Shown piece by piece: positions 26,401 through 37,725 of a stretch of 64,000 nt of DNA. The stretch is from NCBI GenBank assembly GCA_029204225.1, contig CM055102.1, positions 22,152,386 through 22,216,385 on the forward strand. The letters run 5' to 3'. The translations under genes were made by a program, and so were the position numbers. Below the pieces are notes generated by a model, which was not told the origin of the DNA, searched no databases, and saw nothing but the letters and a program-made list of their open reading frames with translations. The first letter of the stretch is position 1. Each line of letters starts with the position of its first letter. The DNA is from Diphasiastrum complanatum (lineage: Eukaryota > Streptophyta > Lycopodiopsida > Lycopodiales > Lycopodiaceae).

Positions 26401-29400
26401 AGATCATAATTACAAGTTTGGACTGGTGTCTAGGCTGTCAAAAGCTTGTTCAAGTTGGCTAGACTCTTGAGAATAGTGTTCCTACAGAAGTAAAGGTCAT
26501 TTTATTTGTAGCCAGGCAGGTTTGTCGTATTCATGACAAGTGTGACCTAACCCAGGAGTAGAAACAAAAGGTACCCCAACAAGGCTACCGTTTTCATGAT
26601 AGTGAGCTCATAAGGATGCAGAGGACAGGGTTGGTGCTTGGGACGCCATTCCTCCTTTCGACAATGGCTCTTCATTTATTTTAGAAGCTCAGTAGTGATG
26701 GATAGTAGGTTGACTCTAGATCTTGCTTTCTATTATGTCATGACAGATACTAGGTTGGCTTCTTCAAAATAAAAGATGAAGTCTATTGATTCTAATTTAA
26801 ATCAGTTTAAAAAACTTATTGGAATTTGCATTCAGAAATGTCTCTCCAGTCCCCACCATCACAAATGTTCATGCTCCTTCCATAAGTATGGATCAATTTG
26901 TTGCTTGTTTTCCAAATACTCTTGCTCCTATCACAACACTTTGTAGTTATTCCTCTTATGACTTAAACCCTCCCGAGTGAACTCAAAATCCAAATCACCT
27001 CTATATTTGAATCAGAATGTTGATAGGTCATGTCTTGGCAAAAGTATATAGTTTCCAGACATCATTGGGTGGTAGACTGTTCGGCATCGAAGAATTGTGT
27101 CATTATAGGTTATAAAAGGGATCAACTTTTTTTGATAGGTATCAAAGTCATCACAAGTCAGAGGTAATTATGATTTAAAATTTTAAGCCTAATTTTAACT
27201 ACTAATATGTATTTGTTATTGAACATGGATGAATCCTAAATTATGACTGAAATTTGAAACTTGAATCTGTATTATGGATTTTGTATCACAAGTCAGAGGT
27301 AATTATGATTTAAAGTTAAGCCGAATTCTAACTACTAACATATATTTGTTATTGATCATGGATGAATCATGAATCATGATTGAAATATGGAACTTGAATC
27401 TGTATTATGGATTTTGTATCTTTATTTAGAATTATTAACAAATTCAAGTTTTAACTCAAGTCGACATCTCGATCCCCTAAAACCTCAAAAAACTACATTT
27501 TCCAAAAAGGTTTTACAAATTTTTTTTTCGAGAAAAAGTTAGTCAATTCGTACTTTGGAATTTAGTTGGAATCGATTTGGATTGTTCGACAGTGTTGATG
27601 GTTGGAGATTTCAATCTATTGCAGAAGTTTTTGCTATCGCTAACTGGTCCTGTCGTCTCAATGGCTGGCTATCAGCAACAGCTAGCAGTGGTTACTCATT
27701 CTTCAAATCCTCTCCATTCAGGAGATCAGGTAGTCATTTGATCTCTGATATGCTGATTGCATGATTGATATATGGCTGCCTTTGTTTTTGAAAAGAGTTA
27801 CATATCATAATTTGTTCAGGCATCTGAGCTGTTGCACCGAATAAATTTCAACTGTAACACATCTGCAGCCTATTTAGAGAGCTTAATTTTTTTTGAGATG
27901 GTTGACTGTCTAAACCGTTGTTAGTGGATCCCAGGGAGGTAAAGATTACATATGGTTTTGGTGTTTCTAGGGTGCTATCCTAGCTCAACATTGATACATT
28001 AATTTTATGCACTTTTCTGAAGCTGTAGGTGATGGATTTTGCTATATTTGATGTGAACGAGCGAGCACGTAAGATAACTGGCCGACTTCCACTAAGCCCC
28101 GGTGCCCTCCTTTCCTGGCTTGGATTCAGCGAAGCTGGAATTCTCAGTTCCTACGATTCCAAGGTAAATACTGCCAGTCCTGCAATATTGTTAGGAATGG
28201 TTTGGTTCTTGTTAGAAGCTGTTGACGGGTGGTTGTTATCGTGTAGCTGCTCTTGACTGAAGTTTATGTTGCAGGGTGTCTTGCGGATGTACAGCACTGA
28301 GTACGATGGTTGTTGGGTACCTGTTTTTAGGTAATGTGTTCCTCAGTATTACAATGCCGTTTGAGGCTGGTTTCTGTGCTGTCATTTTGGTTATGTTTAA
28401 AATCTTCTATATTTCTGCTCAGAACAGAGACTAAAATTTTATTTGAAACACTAGCAGTGCTGGAAAAGAAAAGAAGGGCTCAAGTGAGAACTTTTGGATG
28501 GTGGGACTGAATAGCAAACAGGTGTTTTGTGTTATGTGCAAATCACCTGATACGCAACCTCAGGTTAAGATCGTTCTATTGTTCTCCCAACCAATGAGAT
28601 TTCGCACATATCCACGGAATGGGTTTTGAGCTTTCATTGAAAATCATTTCTTCTGTGTAGGTTGCTCCAAAGCCCGTCCTAAGTGTCTTTACCATGAGCT
28701 TGCCTCTTGTACACTCAGACCTGGGTGCTGATGATTTGGAAAACGAGTTTCTCCGTGGAATTCTACTGCTATCAGAGGTCTGTCAAAGCGCTATGTTCAT
28801 ACTTAATTTAGCTTCAAAGTTCAATGGGGACTTTACTTTTTTCATTCACAATTTTATTTGACTATTCTAAGAAGAGCTCAGAGTAACAATCATATCATGG
28901 AAACCATAGGAACGAGCAAGAGCAGATGCCGCAGCTGCTAGAGGTGTACTAGACGATCAGGAGGATGAAAATATACTGAAAATAGAGACCGAGCTTGATC
29001 GTTATCTTCTGCGCTTGATTGCTGCGGCCTGCAAAGGTATAAAACTTAAAGAAGTTTCCAATCTTATGTCCAAGTTCTAACAAACTCACCACTTATTGGA
29101 GGACGTGAAATTTTCTAGTTAAGGTGATATGTTTTAACATTTTCCTCATGTTTAGAGAGTTTATCACAATTTGATCTAGTTTCTTATGACTATGCATGTT
29201 CTGTCAGGAGATAAATTGGTAAGAGCAATGGAGCTGGCAATGTTATTATCATTGAATAAGTCATTGGAAGGAGCTATTAAACTAGCAAATGCTGTGCGTC
29301 TTCCTGCCTTGGCTGAACGCTTGAGCCTTCTTCTTGAGGTCAGTGAAATGAGTGATTGTTTTGGAATACTCAGAATGAAAGTTTGTAGTTTGCTAAGTCC

Positions 29401-30093
29401 TGGACTCCTTTCTCATTGTAGTGGTAGTATATATGCACTTGACACTTATCATTATTTCAGGAGAGGATACGTGGCAGAAAGTCGGAAATGCAGCTTTCTT
29501 CACACTATCAGTTGGGCGATTATCATTCACCATCGCCCCACATTGCTGTTGCTGATGCAATGAGAAAAGAAGCTGAGACTAATCTGAGTCCTTCACTCTG
29601 CTCAAGAGTTACAGCTGCTAAGCCTCTTTCTTCACATTCTTTCGAGGACCATCCTGTCTCACATGCTCCAAAGAGTAAGGGCATATCGATTACCCCTCAG
29701 GAACTGCCAAAAACCTTGAAAGGCTCACAATCTATTGAGGACCTGCCTGTCTCAGATGCGCCAAAGAGTAAAGGAGTATCTGCTACCCCAAAAGAACTGC
29801 CAAAAAGCATGAAAGGTTCAAATATCTCCACTTCACAAACAGTTGTAAATGTTGTCAAAGATAAAGAAGATAATGTGAGAGAACCAGCAAGTGATCCACC
29901 TGTGGGGAAATTGACTCCACTGCATGGCAAACCAAAAAATCCCTTTGCCAGAAAGCCTTTGCAAAACCAAGATAATTCAAATAACTCTATCATGGATTCG
30001 CTTAAGAAAATGTGCAGTGAAGTGCCACTGAAAAAGGACAGCACTGACAATGTTCAAAAGCTGGTGAAGACTGCGAAGACGAATAGAAAGTAA
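23423..30093 (+). CDS. CTF4: CTF4/WDHD1 (EOL1-type) replisome adaptor, 12 exons
   Basis: Reconstructed exons: 23423-23690, 23939-25062, 25178-25354, 25528-25644, 27625-27729, 28029-28163, 28275-28330, 28458-28563, 28661-28777, 28910-29036, 29208-29338, 29461-30093. All junctions are GT-AG and all phases agree, giving about 1,031 residues; plant homologues are of similar size. Residues 1-300 are WD40 repeats (SGSVDHSVKLY, AAAGDDDGIKLI, ASAGSDGTLIFW, ATAGEDRQVMLWD). An acidic stretch at about 325-375 precedes a basic RRPKKLRKK. A second beta-propeller (SepB/Mcl1-middle type) follows, with GFTMAALNEKGHILASPC and GWVAAATSLHYLRIFSEGG. A helical domain at about 735-825 (LDRYLLRLIAAACKGDKL) precedes a disordered Lys/Ser/Pro tail. 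The family couples the CMG helicase to DNA polymerase alpha and other partners in the nucleus. No HMG box is seen, unlike animal WDHD1. The 5' start is supported by homology of the first WD repeat. The 3' end may be alternatively spliced (see findings). Confidence 0.93.
25645..27624 (+). other. CTF4 intron 4, 1,980 bp
   Basis: The largest intron of the gene. It starts at gtctgt after the exon ending GGTCTACAG and ends at ttgcag. Apart from the tandem repeat near its 3' end, no element was recognised in it. Confidence 0.8.
27151..27420 (+). repeat. 135-bp tandem duplication in CTF4 intron 4
   Basis: Units 27151-27285 and 27286-27420 both begin tcacaagtcagaggtaatta and end tattatggattttgta(tc). 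They differ at scattered positions, so the duplication is not recent. Confidence 0.9.
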
Positions 30094-31030
30094 GTCAGTT
30101 TAGGCTCCTCTACAGATCAAAGCATTAATAAGTTGTTTTTTGGGATTAAGATCCTGAGCTGTATATCCTTTTTTCCGAGTCCACATTGGGGCAAGACTGT
30201 GCAGCACCAAAAGAAAAATGTTCCTTGCCAATAACGACTTATCGTAAATAGTTTATAAAGATTAAGACTCAAATTCAGTCCAGTTTGCAGAGTACCTGAC
30301 TGATTTGTTTGCTGCATCAAACAAGGCAAATTCAAAACCTGTTTCAGTGTCACAGGATGAATTTACCATTTATGCAAATTGTATTCTTGTATCCAATCCA
30401 TCCATCCACTCACAAACACATCCATACTTGTTTGCACACATTTTCTACCACGATGGTACTGCCTCTTGACGCTCCTTATAACGTCTTTTGATGTTTGGTG
30501 TTGTTGGTAGGAACCAATCTTTAAATCCTTCCATTGGGAAGAATGTACATAATCTCATAGTAACTAGTACAGATACATGTGATTAGTTCATTATGATGCT
30601 GTCTATGGTGCAATTATCTGGGTAATCTGCTGTTCATATTGTCTGGTAAGATCTGTTGAAGCAAGTATTCTTCCACATTGATGAGACTGACATGGCAGAG
30701 GTGGCAGTATAACACATTAACATAGTGATGGGCTCTTCAAGTTGGCGAGGTTTTGATTTTTGTGCTTGGGATCAAATCCTTGTAACTTTGATTTGTATTT
30801 TTGGGGTGGCTTAAACCTTGCAAAAGCCAGGCACTTGCATTCAGATCCAGTTCGGCAGAATGAGTGAGTGCATGACAGATTCCAAACCTGCAGGCAGAGT
30901 AATGTGAGTACTTCATGGTTGTTTTATACTTGGGAAAGATAACATTCTCTGAACATTGAATCCTTGGAGTTACATATTTAAAAACAACTTTGAGTCGCTC
31001 AAACTTACTTGTAAGTGACACCTCATCTTT
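30094..31030 (+). other. CTF4 3' flank
   Basis: 3' UTR and intergenic sequence up to the retrotransposon insertion. It contains a possible alternative last exon beginning at 30512 (see findings). No other gene is recognised. Confidence 0.5.
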
Positions 31031-31854
31031 TGTTGGAAGTAAAGCTGATTTGCGAATGTTTGGCTAGATTTACTCACGATGTGGTGTAGTATAGAGAGGA
31101 TCGTCCACTTTCTAAGTTTTTACAAGCTTCAAACGGAGTGCGGAAATAGAAAACAATGATGAAAGCACTAAGGCTTACTCAACTAGTGCTCGAAATAAAA
31201 ATAAAACTAACTAAGATGACAAGATACAAAATCTTACTAAAGCTTACCCAACTAGCAAGGTGATTAAACTAAATATTAGATTAACACCCAAAGGGAATTA
31301 AAATGGAAGATTGCGGCTAACTAATAATTAATCAACAAATACATGTCACAATACAAACCAATGAGAAGGAGGCAAGAGGAGGCCTGAGCACTTTCCTTCA
31401 AGTTATGCACCTTTCCAAAGGGAACACAAATGGAATAGAGAGATAATCTCAAAAATAAAAAAATTTAATAACTTAATCTCAAAAGTGTTATTTACAAGGC
31501 AAATATCTCTCTTTTTATGGCAAGAAGGGTTTTCCATAAGTATCCACTAAGTTATGGGACAATCTATTTCTAGCCTTTCTAAAACTTCTTATTTAGGATT
31601 TAGAATTTCAAATTTTTTTAACTAAGTAAAACTTAAGACAAAATATTTTTAATCTTAAATTTTCTAAGTGTAAGTTCTAAATCTAAGTTTAAGCTATTTT
31701 ATTATTTTTTTAAGCTTCTACTCATGGGCTTACAAACACATGCCATGGCAGAAGTTTATTAACAGACACTCGTACGTGGACTTACAAAATACATGTCACG
31801 GAGTTTTATTTTTCTCTTTTTTTATTTTTTTCTGTGTTAGCACAGATACTAACA
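31031..31854 (-). repeat. 3' LTR (824 bp) of the gag-only element
   Basis: It pairs with 36000-36421 at both ends. This copy has about 400 bp (roughly 31304-31709) that the other LTR lacks. Confidence 0.9.
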
Positions 31855-31868
31855 TTATCTTCTTCTTT
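31855..31868 (-). promoter_or_regulatory. polypurine tract
   Basis: On the minus strand this reads AAAGAAGAAGATAA, directly before the 3' LTR, where second-strand synthesis is primed. Confidence 0.7.
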
Positions 31869-31883
31869 ATTGGATAGGTGCTT

Positions 31884-34800
31884 TCACACCATTCGAAGCC
31901 TTTTCTTCTTGGATCTTTTGTGCTTTTTGGAGGCGAGACTGTTGTTGTCGGGAGTGGTAGATTGTGGGTCGATGTCCTCCATCATTTGCCACCGTAGTTT
32001 GTTCAAGAAGGGCATTGGTTTGTAATAATGGAGCATATCCTGTAAAAAGTTGTGGGTTTTCCATAGCTCCACCATATCAACGTGTCTGGCTGAAGTGAGT
32101 GCAGCGCGATAATAAAGCCTTGCTACGCTGATGTGGTCATCTTGCATTCGCAGTGGTTTATTGATATCAAGGGCTATTGGGAGTAGTCCTCGATCCCAAA
32201 AATCCTTGAGTTCTGCCAGAAATGCTACCAGGCCGCAATTGTCCTCAAAATATTTGACGTTACGATCAAGGTTGCCATGGTGCTTCTGGTAGAATACACG
32301 TCAGTTGGTGATCATGTCTTTGGCTAAGTTGCCGGTATCGACACCTGTGAGCTTGGGCCAAAATATCCTATTCTTGACCTTGATGGCAGGAAACGGTCCT
32401 CGCCTCGCTATTGGATAGTAATAAAGATTTGTGCGCATATAGGAGGGTGTTTCGATATATTATGCCATCGAGGTCTTGCTTTGTAGGAAGAGCTAATGGC
32501 GCCAGAGAGGTTGTGTATCCAGGAGTTTGATTACTTTTTTATGTGTTTGACACTGGTCCAAATCTGGCAATATGTAGCCGTCTTGTTCCTTTGTCGTTGG
32601 ATATTTCTTTGCAAACTCTTGAGAGACGCGCAACTCCTTGCTTGGTTCTATGAGCGTAATTCAGTGCCGGATGGTTGGTGTTTCAGAGACAATCTCATGC
32701 TGAATTTGGGGATCAGATTCAGGAGAGGGGAGAGAAAAGATTAGCTTCAGCAATTCTTTGTGATTTAGGAGAAAATTGGCGTTGAATAAATGGGGGGTTA
32801 GTGGTTTCGATAGGGTTAGAAGCGGTGGAAGGAAAAAGATAATGTTGGGAGCTTGTACCACCAGAGCCTGATGGATTGGTTGGTGCTTGAGCTCCTTGCC
32901 CCAGGGGTTGGCCTTGAAAGGAGGAGCCTTGAGTAGCAGGACGAGGCCTCCACCATTCGGTCCATCAAAGTGGTGCTCAGAATCATGGAACTGGGCGTGC
33001 TCTGCATGAACAGATGACGTTGATTGGGCAGCTGCCTCTAACCATTCTTCTAGGGTGGCAATGTGCTAGTTCAGGGCCTCGACGGAAGCAAGGTATGATT
33101 GTTGTAATTTTGTGTGCTGCTCCGTCGTGGCTATCAACTTTTGGGCCAGCATTTGATAAGCCACCACTAGAATGGGAGTTCCCTCAGGAATAGCTGGTGG
33201 TGCGAAGTCGTTGAAGTCCACCAATTCCAACTGTTCTTTCATAGCGGAACGTGCGGCTTGTGCATCTGCTACAGCCTCATCCCTTTCTACTTTGATGTTA
33301 TCGATGATATTCTGCATGTTAGATACCTTCAGTTGGAGTTGGTTCTGGAGGTGGATAAGCATCTGCTGTTGTTGTTGATTCTAAGTGGTGAGATTTTGGA
33401 TCTGCAGCTGTTGTTGCTTGTTTTCCATTTCCAGCCTTGCTTTTTCTTTCTGAAGGTCCGCCATAGCACCATCATCAAATTTTCGCATGGTATATTGTCC
33501 TCCTAGGGTGCCGAATTGATTATATTGGAGCAAACACAACTATACCGCTTTTTGGACTGCAAGGGGTAACTGCTCCCAAGGGCCAATGTCAGAGAGTGTG
33601 CGTGTATAGTTAGGATATGGCATTGTGTTAAAGGGTAGAAAATCATGAACATGGGTAGATGGAGATGAATGAAAGACAAGTGGAGGTGATTGAGGGATGA
33701 TAGGTAAAAGAGGTGAGGATATACTGCATGGCGGAGATCTGTGGAATGGGTTAGTGGTGATGGTGGTTGCTGAAATTTCTATTAGTAATTGTAAGGCAAA
33801 ATCATCTACATTGACTGTAGAGTCAAGTAGGGTGGATATTTGTATAGGTGAGGGCTTTTGTGGAAGCGTGGAATCGAAGCCCGTGTTGAGAGTGAGTGAC
33901 GATGTGGAGGTAGTAGTAAATGGTGGAGGTGGTGGTGGAAGTGTGAGAGCAACCACAGTTTTTACAAGCTGGAGGAAAATGGAGTTTATCTGGACAATGA
34001 ATACTAGGGCATTGGGATCCACTGCTTGAGCATTAGAATCATATGTATAATAAACAACCGTTTCAGTAGAGTATTGCGGTTGAGTATTGTCTTCCACATA
34101 GTAGGTTGCCGGATCGATGGTATTCGGATCAAGATAATGGACAGCTTGTTGTGGGGTAGGTTGAATAATGACAAACTGTTGATGTGGTGGTTGGTACTGA
34201 TTTGGTGCAGTTGATTGTGGTTGGTAGACCTTTGGTCGTGGCACAGGTTGTTGTGGAGGATAGGGGCGTTATGCTCAATAGATGGTGTGTCTGGTTGCTG
34301 CTGGAAAATGGTTTCATAGTTGAGGGCATTCATTAGCCATATGATGTTGTGAGCAGATTGGACACCCGACATTTTCTCTTGTTGGAAAGGATTTCTCAAC
34401 AATATGTTTCATGGCAGTTTGGAAATCGGCAGTGAGCTTATCCATATGAGATTGTTGAGCTTTTTGCTAGGTTTCCATTTGATGCAGAACTTTAGAAGAT
34501 TGGGCAACATTGTCAGACTTCGGGTGATTAGGACGGTCTGGATTCTTAGATTTCTTTTCATGATGGTCAAAGTCATCGTCGGAACCTTTGTCTTCCTCAC
34601 GGATAGCATCAGTCATCAAATCTTTAAGTTGATCATAAAGGTCAACTGGTTTGAGTTCGCGGCGCATGTTTTTAGGCAATCCAACCAAGAACAGTTTTAT
34701 GGCCATACGTTCGTTGATATTTTTATCAACACATTCTACTTTGAGACGTTTAAAGTGCTCAATGTAGTTTCGAACAGACTCTTCGTGACACATCTTGATA

Positions 34801-35126
34801 TGGGTAATTTGGATGAATGGGCTTTGAGTCAGTTTGGATGGTTTGAAACGCTCGATGAGAGCATCCTTGAGGGTGGTCCAAGAAGCAAGATCACGAGCTT
34901 CGAGATTAAGATACCACTCCTTGGTTGTTTCATAGAGTACCATGGAGAATAAGCGAAGCTTTTCAGTTTCTAAGACATCTCCATAAAAACGGCACGCATT
35001 ATCAAAGTCTTGGAGAAATCGGACTGGGTCAGATTCTCCATCATACTTTGGTGCATCGATACGTGAAATTCTGCATTCAGGTCGGGGAGGAGCCACATTA
35101 GAAGATTCAACATAGTCACGAGACAT
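31884..35126 (-). pseudogene. long gag plus unknown-domain reading frame, about 1,080 codons with nonsense codons
   Basis: ATG at 35126 begins MSRDYVESSNVAPPRPE. The retrotrans_gag domain follows (RFLQDFDNACRFYG, LRLFSMVLYETTKEWYLNLE, LIERFKPSKL, YIEHFKRLK, FLVGLPKNMRRELKP), then an acidic segment and a zinc knuckle CPICSQHHMANEC near 34340. Next come a Pro/Gln/Ser/Thr-rich region (about 34250-33540), a Gln-rich coiled coil (33540-33010, with ARLEMENKQQQLQIQ), a hydrophobic-proline linker, and a C-terminal segment (32430-31884) containing IARRGPFPAIKVKNRIFWP and a basic tail KKHKRSKKKR. All of these lie in one frame. About eleven stop codons interrupt it (34467, 34314, two near 34270, 33540, 33381, 33066, 32661, 32496, one near 32463, one near 32325), but I see no frameshift. 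The part after gag is not a domain I recognise. Confidence 0.75.
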
Positions 35127-35980
35127 GATGTAGAGTGTGGAGGAGAGTAACAATACAGAAGATCAGGTCAATACTGTATTTGGCAAAAAAAAAGAGCAGT
35201 CTGCTTGTATAATGGAGAGTGTAGGACAAAAATCTGGTCTTTCTGGTTGTAATAGAATTTGCAGACAGGTTGAGAAATCATGGAGAGGCAGATAAATCGA
35301 ACTGTAGGACTCACAAATTCTGACAGGGAGTGCTGTTTGTCAGAATATTGATTTTTTTATATTTTTGAAAAAAGATTTGTACTGTTAAAATTTGCGGTGT
35401 GGACAGAGAATTTGTGCTCACTGAGGACGATTTCTTAGGCTAGATAACGATTTATGATACAGAGGTTTTACTAACAGATAGAGAATATGGAAAAAAATAT
35501 GACTTTATGAAAGAAAACATAAAAATCTTTGAGATAGAATTCGTGGAGCTGCTGGAGGATTGATCTTGATTAGATCTAGCCTTAGTGAAACCAGCATATT
35601 CTAGGACAAAGATTTGGGTGAGAAATAAGGGATTTTGACAATATATCAGGCTATTTTCCACATAATCTGACAGTGGTCAGAATTCGTGGAGGTGATAAAA
35701 TGAAAGATCAGGGTCTATTAGGGCTATAGAAAGATTGGCGAATTCTGATATACCTGTTTGGTTTGGAAAAATGTCACTTGGGTCACTTCTTTTCAAAGAA
35801 AATGCCCAAATTGACTCTTTTGTTGCTTCTCTCCGGCTTGATAAGTTGCTCCACAACTCGTGTAGGACTTGGAGAGAAGACTCGTGCTGTGGTTGGAAGG
35901 TAGAAGACAGACAAACAAGCAAACACACAACACGGAGGCGAAAAAACAAAAGAAAAAGAAGCTACTTAAAAAATGCTTAA
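35127..35980 (-). other. 5' leader of the gag-only element
   Basis: About 850 bp between the primer site and the gag ATG. Small open frames occur but no domain. It shares short 'agtctgc'/'tttgcag' phrases with the leaders near 400-640 and 15150-15480, suggesting distant relatives. Confidence 0.5.
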
Positions 35981-35999
35981 AAAACGGCAACGACGCCAA
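35981..35999 (-). promoter_or_regulatory. primer-binding site of the gag-only element
   Basis: Reading away from the LTR on the minus strand: TTGGCGTCGTTGCCGTTTT. It resembles the TGGCGCCGTTGCCGG-type primer site of Athila/Tat group Ty3 elements (from memory), which supports a Ty3 rather than copia origin. Confidence 0.65.
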
Positions 36000-36421
36000 T
36001 GTTGGAAGTAAATCTGATTTGCGAATGTTCGGCTAGATCTACTCACGATGTGGTGTAGTCTAAAGAGGATCGTCCACTTTATAAGTTTTTACCAAGCTTC
36101 AAAAGGAGTGCGGAAATAGAAAACAATGATGAAAGCACTAAGGCTTACCCAACTAGTGCTTGCAATAGAAATGAAACTAACTAAGATGACAAAATACAAA
36201 ATCTTACTAAGGCTTACCCAACTAGCAAGGTGATTAAACTAAATCCTAGATTAACACCCAAAGGGAATTAGAATGTAAGCTTCTACTCATGGGCTTACAA
36301 ACGCATGCTATGGCAGAAGTTTATTAACAGACACTCGTACGTGGACTTGCAAAACACATGCCATGAAGTTTTATTTCTCTCTTTTTTTAATTTTTTTCTG
36401 TGTTAGCCACATATGCTAACA
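36000..36421 (-). repeat. 5' LTR (422 bp) of the gag-only element
   Basis: It matches 31031-31854 at both ends, but the middle jumps from 'gggaattagaatg' to 'taagcttctactc', missing about 400 bp. Confidence 0.9.
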
Positions 36422-36430
36422 TCTTTTAAC

Positions 36431-37089
36431 TATGAAAGTACTGTACTTTAGGACCATAAATGGATCTACAAAAGATCCACAAGAGTGATTGGATGCTCGC
36501 TTAACAATCTATCAAAAAACTAGACACAAAAAAGTTGATCTAGATTGGCAATTTGACAAACAACGAGCATTAACAATCAAAAGGATTGATCAACATTGAA
36601 ATCCAAGCTCACACGTGTGTAATACAGGCTGTAGTACGGCCTTCAACCTGAGAAAGAAGCAAAAATTGATTTGGTTTCATTTGGATCACAAAAATTCAAT
36701 GTACATAGTGAACTAGCTTGAGATTGCCAATGAGCTCCAAAAATATTCTATCTTCTCACTATGAGAGCTTGGAATACATAGCAAATTCGACTTCCTTCTT
36801 GAAGTTAGGTGGATTTCCAGCATGTAATAAGGAAGTTAACTCACTCTTCTTGCCCTAAAATGAAACCCTAGCCTAGATCCTAGAGTTATGCTTGGTAGGT
36901 AGCTAGTTGGTCAAATTTTCACCTTAAACTTAGGCGTAGGTCCTATAAATTAAAGATGACCACCAAATAGAAATGACCAACTCTCTTGACTTGACCTAAC
37001 CTACATTAGGAGTGGGTTGCCACATGGAATCTTGGCCTTCCATTTGTGGAACCCAATTATACACAATATTTATAAAGTTCTACATGGCA
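36431..37089 (-). repeat. 3' LTR of the copia element
   Basis: It pairs with 40322-40979. The terminal TGTG seen in the other copy is TATG here. On the minus strand it starts TGCCATGTAGAAC, preceded by the purine tract. It contains CACGTG at 36612-36617. Confidence 0.88.
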
Positions 37090-37098
37090 CTCCTCCTC
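37090..37098 (-). promoter_or_regulatory. polypurine tract
   Basis: The minus strand reads GAGGAGGAG directly before the 3' LTR. Confidence 0.75.
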
Positions 37099-37202
37099 AA
37101 ATCTAGCCTTGGAAACAATAATGTATCTATATACAATTCTAAGACCTGATCTTAACATCAGAAATGAATCATATTCAGGTTTAGAACATGACTAATGAGC
37201 CC

Positions 37203-37725
37203 CTAAAGATGATGACATGATCTATCACCATATTCAAGATAGAGCTTCTTTGATCTTGATCTCCTCCAAGATGAATTGAAGAGTCTTGATTCTTCCTTGC
37301 ACCTTTGCACTTGATTTCTTTCATGTTGAGTTAAGATGCATGAATTTGAAATTTGCTCCTCCTTGATCTTGATGCTTCTCTTTGAAGGAAATCTGATGTC
37401 TCCATGTCTTGTGAAAATCACATTGATCAAGATCACAAAACATGTACTTGCTACTATCACCAAGATTTATCATGCTAAAATGACTAGTCCACAAACCTTC
37501 AAAAGTAAGCATGATTTTCCTAATCTTGTAATCATAAGTGGTCTTGAACTTCATGAGGCTACATACTTGCTTATGGATATAAGTGTCCTTCAAGGATGTT
37601 TCACTTATTCTTATAAGAAGCTTACAATTTGCGTCTACAAAAGAAAAAACACATTTCCCAAAACAATGAGTGATTAACTCATTCTTGCTCTTCCAAAATC
37701 CTAGAGCACTCATTTGATCAAACAA
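37203..37725 (-). pseudogene. unrecognised remnant before the 3' LTR
   Basis: Open frames 37725-37321 and 37463-37203 occupy the place where RT/RNase H should be. I find no YVDD box or RNase H motif. It is probably decayed or rearranged pol sequence. Confidence 0.35.

Larger units (their letters stand above)
31031..36421 (-). mobile_element. gag-only (TR-GAG-like) Ty3-type LTR retrotransposon
   Basis: A complete-ended element: 3' LTR 31031-31854, 5' LTR 36000-36421, both TGTTAGC...CCAACA on the minus strand. It is flanked by the 5-bp duplication TCTTT (31026-31030 and 36422-36426). A primer site follows the 5' LTR and a purine tract precedes the 3' LTR. The interior carries a retrotrans_gag domain and a long further frame, but no protease, RT, RNase H or integrase that I can recognise. 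It must have been moved by enzymes of another element. It inserted four bases from the end of the copia element to its right. Confidence 0.88.

Noticed and set aside
33697-34952. Plus-strand frames opposite the long gag frame (for example 34404-34952)
   Set aside because: The minus strand shows the gag domain and zinc knuckle clearly; the plus frames have no recognisable content.
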